A stretch of DNA of 31,946 bases from BPIH01 sp042408535 (GTDB lineage: Bacteria > Chloroflexota > Limnocylindria > Limnocylindrales > CSP1-4), in contig JBHORA010000020.1 of assembly GCA_042408535.1 (NCBI GenBank), positions 1-31,946 on the forward strand, written 5' to 3'. The position numbers and the translations under genes were made by a program. Under the pieces are notes generated by a model that was given only the letters and a program-made list of their open reading frames with translations, searched no databases and was not told where the DNA came from. Positions 31,016 to 31,946 of this stretch are shown here, in pieces (position 1 is the first letter of the stretch; each line of letters opens with the position of its first letter).

Positions 31016-31744
31016 GTGATCCCGTGCTGTCCACCACGCTCCGCGCGCCGGGCGCTCTTCCCCATCCTCCCCATCCTCGTCACCGGGTCGCTTCTCGCCG
31101 CCGCCTGCGGAGCAACGCCGTCGCTCCGCAGCCCATCGCCGAGCCCGCCCACGTCCGGCGAGGCGACCCTCGAGCCGTCGACGGAGGGGAGCCCCTCGGG
31201 CACCCCGGCCAACACCCCGGCCGCCTTCCCGAGCTTCGTTTCGAGCCCCGGCCCGTCCGCGAGCGAGCCGACCCCGAGCGGATCCGCTCCGAGCCCGACG
31301 TCGACGCCGTTCCCGAACCCCGACCCGGCCGCCGCTTGCTCCGGGTCGGACCGGAACCGCGACTTCTATGCCGCCGTGGCCGAGGCCGTCGATTGGGACG
31401 TCTACTGTCCCGTCCTCCCGAGGGGTTGGTACGTTGACCAGGGCACGTACCGCCTCGCCGGCGGCGGCCGCCTCGAAATCGCCTACACGGGACCAGCCGG
31501 GGCCCGCCTCGAGCTCCGAGAAGGGGCCTTCTGCTTCGAGGCCGACGGCTGCGTCCCCTCCGGAACGGACCGCGGCGAGGCGGCCTTCGGTGACCGGACG
31601 GGCACCCTCGTCGAGCTCGCCGACGGCGGCTGGGCGATCGTCGTCGATCGGGGCGAGCGGATCAGCTGGCTCGCCGTCGGCGAGGGGCTGACCGAAACGG
31701 AGTTCGTCGACCTCGTCGCTCGCCTCGCCCTCGTCGACGCCTGA
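31016..31744 (+). CDS. Secreted lipoprotein of unknown function
   Basis: A 242-residue protein with a lipoprotein signal peptide (ILPILVTGSLLAAAC, lipobox C31), a long Ser/Pro/Thr linker (32-107) and a compact C-terminal domain (about 108-242). The domain contains CSGSDRNRDFYAAVAEAVDW, VYCPVLPRGWYVDQGTYRL and a paired-Cys segment FCFEADGC, suggesting one or two disulfides. I do not recognise the family. It is separate from the btu operon, having its own promoter. GTG at 31016 is chosen because the promoter -10 box ends 6 nt before it and no ribosome binding site exists. Confidence 0.75.
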   Translation: MIPCCPPRSARRALFPILPILVTGSLLAAACGATPSLRSPSPSPPTSGEATLEPSTEGSPSGTPANTPAAFPSFVSSPGPSASEPTPSGSAPSPTSTPFPNPDPAAACSGSDRNRDFYAAVAEAVDWDVYCPVLPRGWYVDQGTYRLAGGGRLEIAYTGPAGARLELREGAFCFEADGCVPSGTDRGEAAFGDRTGTLVELADGGWAIVVDRGERISWLAVGEGLTETEFVDLVARLALVDA

Positions 31745-31808
31745 CCGGCGGTCTCCGGCGCCGGGGTGCGACCGAGTCCCGAGCCGGCGCGAACCGGACG
31801 CCCGGAGT

Positions 31809-31946
31809 TCAGGCGGCGAGGTCCCGCTCGCCGAACCGCCAGAGGGCCGCTCCCCAGCCGAGAAGGGCGACCCCAGCATGGACGGCGAGGTCGAGGGGCG
31901 GCAGACGCCCTTCGTCGATGACCGCCGTCGTATCGAAGTGGCCGAA
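31809..31946 (-). CDS. 3' end of a membrane protein gene, possibly an ABC-2 permease
   Basis: The last 45 codons of a minus-strand gene cut by the window edge; its stop is TGA at 31811-31809. The translation holds a likely final transmembrane helix (LDLAVHAGVALLGWGAALW) and ends WRFGERDLAA. A short charged tail with RRDL/ERDL after the last helix is frequent in ABC-2-type permeases, but the fragment is too short for certainty. It is convergent with the lipoprotein gene. Confidence 0.55.
   Translation of the reverse strand, partial: FGHFDTTAVIDEGRLPPLDLAVHAGVALLGWGAALWRFGERDLAA

Overview
The window is a GC-rich bacterial chromosomal segment (about 70% G+C by eye) with tightly packed genes, many GTG and TTG starts, and 1-8 bp overlaps between neighbours. 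The gene neighbourhood rpsU-yqeY-pgpH-ybeY, plus a single-membrane style set of lipoproteins, suggests a Chloroflexota-like organism (possibly the Limnocylindria side). That assignment is inference from context, not a marker-gene placement. No tRNA, rRNA, transposase, integrase or CRISPR array was seen.

Layout. (1) 311-9076, plus strand: a housekeeping run with ribosomal protein S21, a GatB/YqeY protein, a PgpH-type c-di-AMP phosphodiesterase, the rRNA maturation nuclease YbeY, peptidyl-tRNA hydrolase, the transcription-repair coupling factor Mfd and a small unknown protein. (2) 9231-13536: an ascorbate-type PTS operon (IIA-IIB-IIC) on the minus strand, divergent from ptsI (enzyme I). No HPr gene is visible. 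(3) 13537-14835: a gene-poor 1.3 kb stretch with a 72-bp tandem repeat and a C-rich/G-rich 14-bp repeat. (4) 14836-20950: apt, mtnA (with an unusual N-terminal extension), a GNAT acetyltransferase, ahcY and metK, together an S-adenosylmethionine and adenine salvage neighbourhood. (5) 21021-23994: manC, a phosphohexomutase and a mannose-6-phosphate-isomerase-like cupin, a translationally coupled GDP-mannose module. (6) 24168-27225: a small SWIM zinc-finger protein, then a convergent minus-strand three-gene operon encoding a secreted protein with a His/Cys pair resembling clan CD (caspase/CHAT-like) peptidases and two lipoproteins. (7) 27501-30934: a cobalamin riboswitch with a terminator and a possible five-codon leader ORF, controlling btuF-btuC-btuD (vitamin B12 uptake). 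(8) 31016-end: a lipoprotein with what looks like a leaderless, palindrome-containing promoter, and the 3' end of a minus-strand gene.

How they fit: B12 uptake, MetK, AhcY, MtnA and Apt all serve the methionine/AdoMet cycle and recycling of its by-products. The GDP-mannose module points to mannosylated glycans or glycolipids. The most interesting items are the secreted caspase-like operon, the recurring short direct duplications at or just behind stop codons, the MtnA fusion, and the leaderless promoter with a palindrome filling its spacer.
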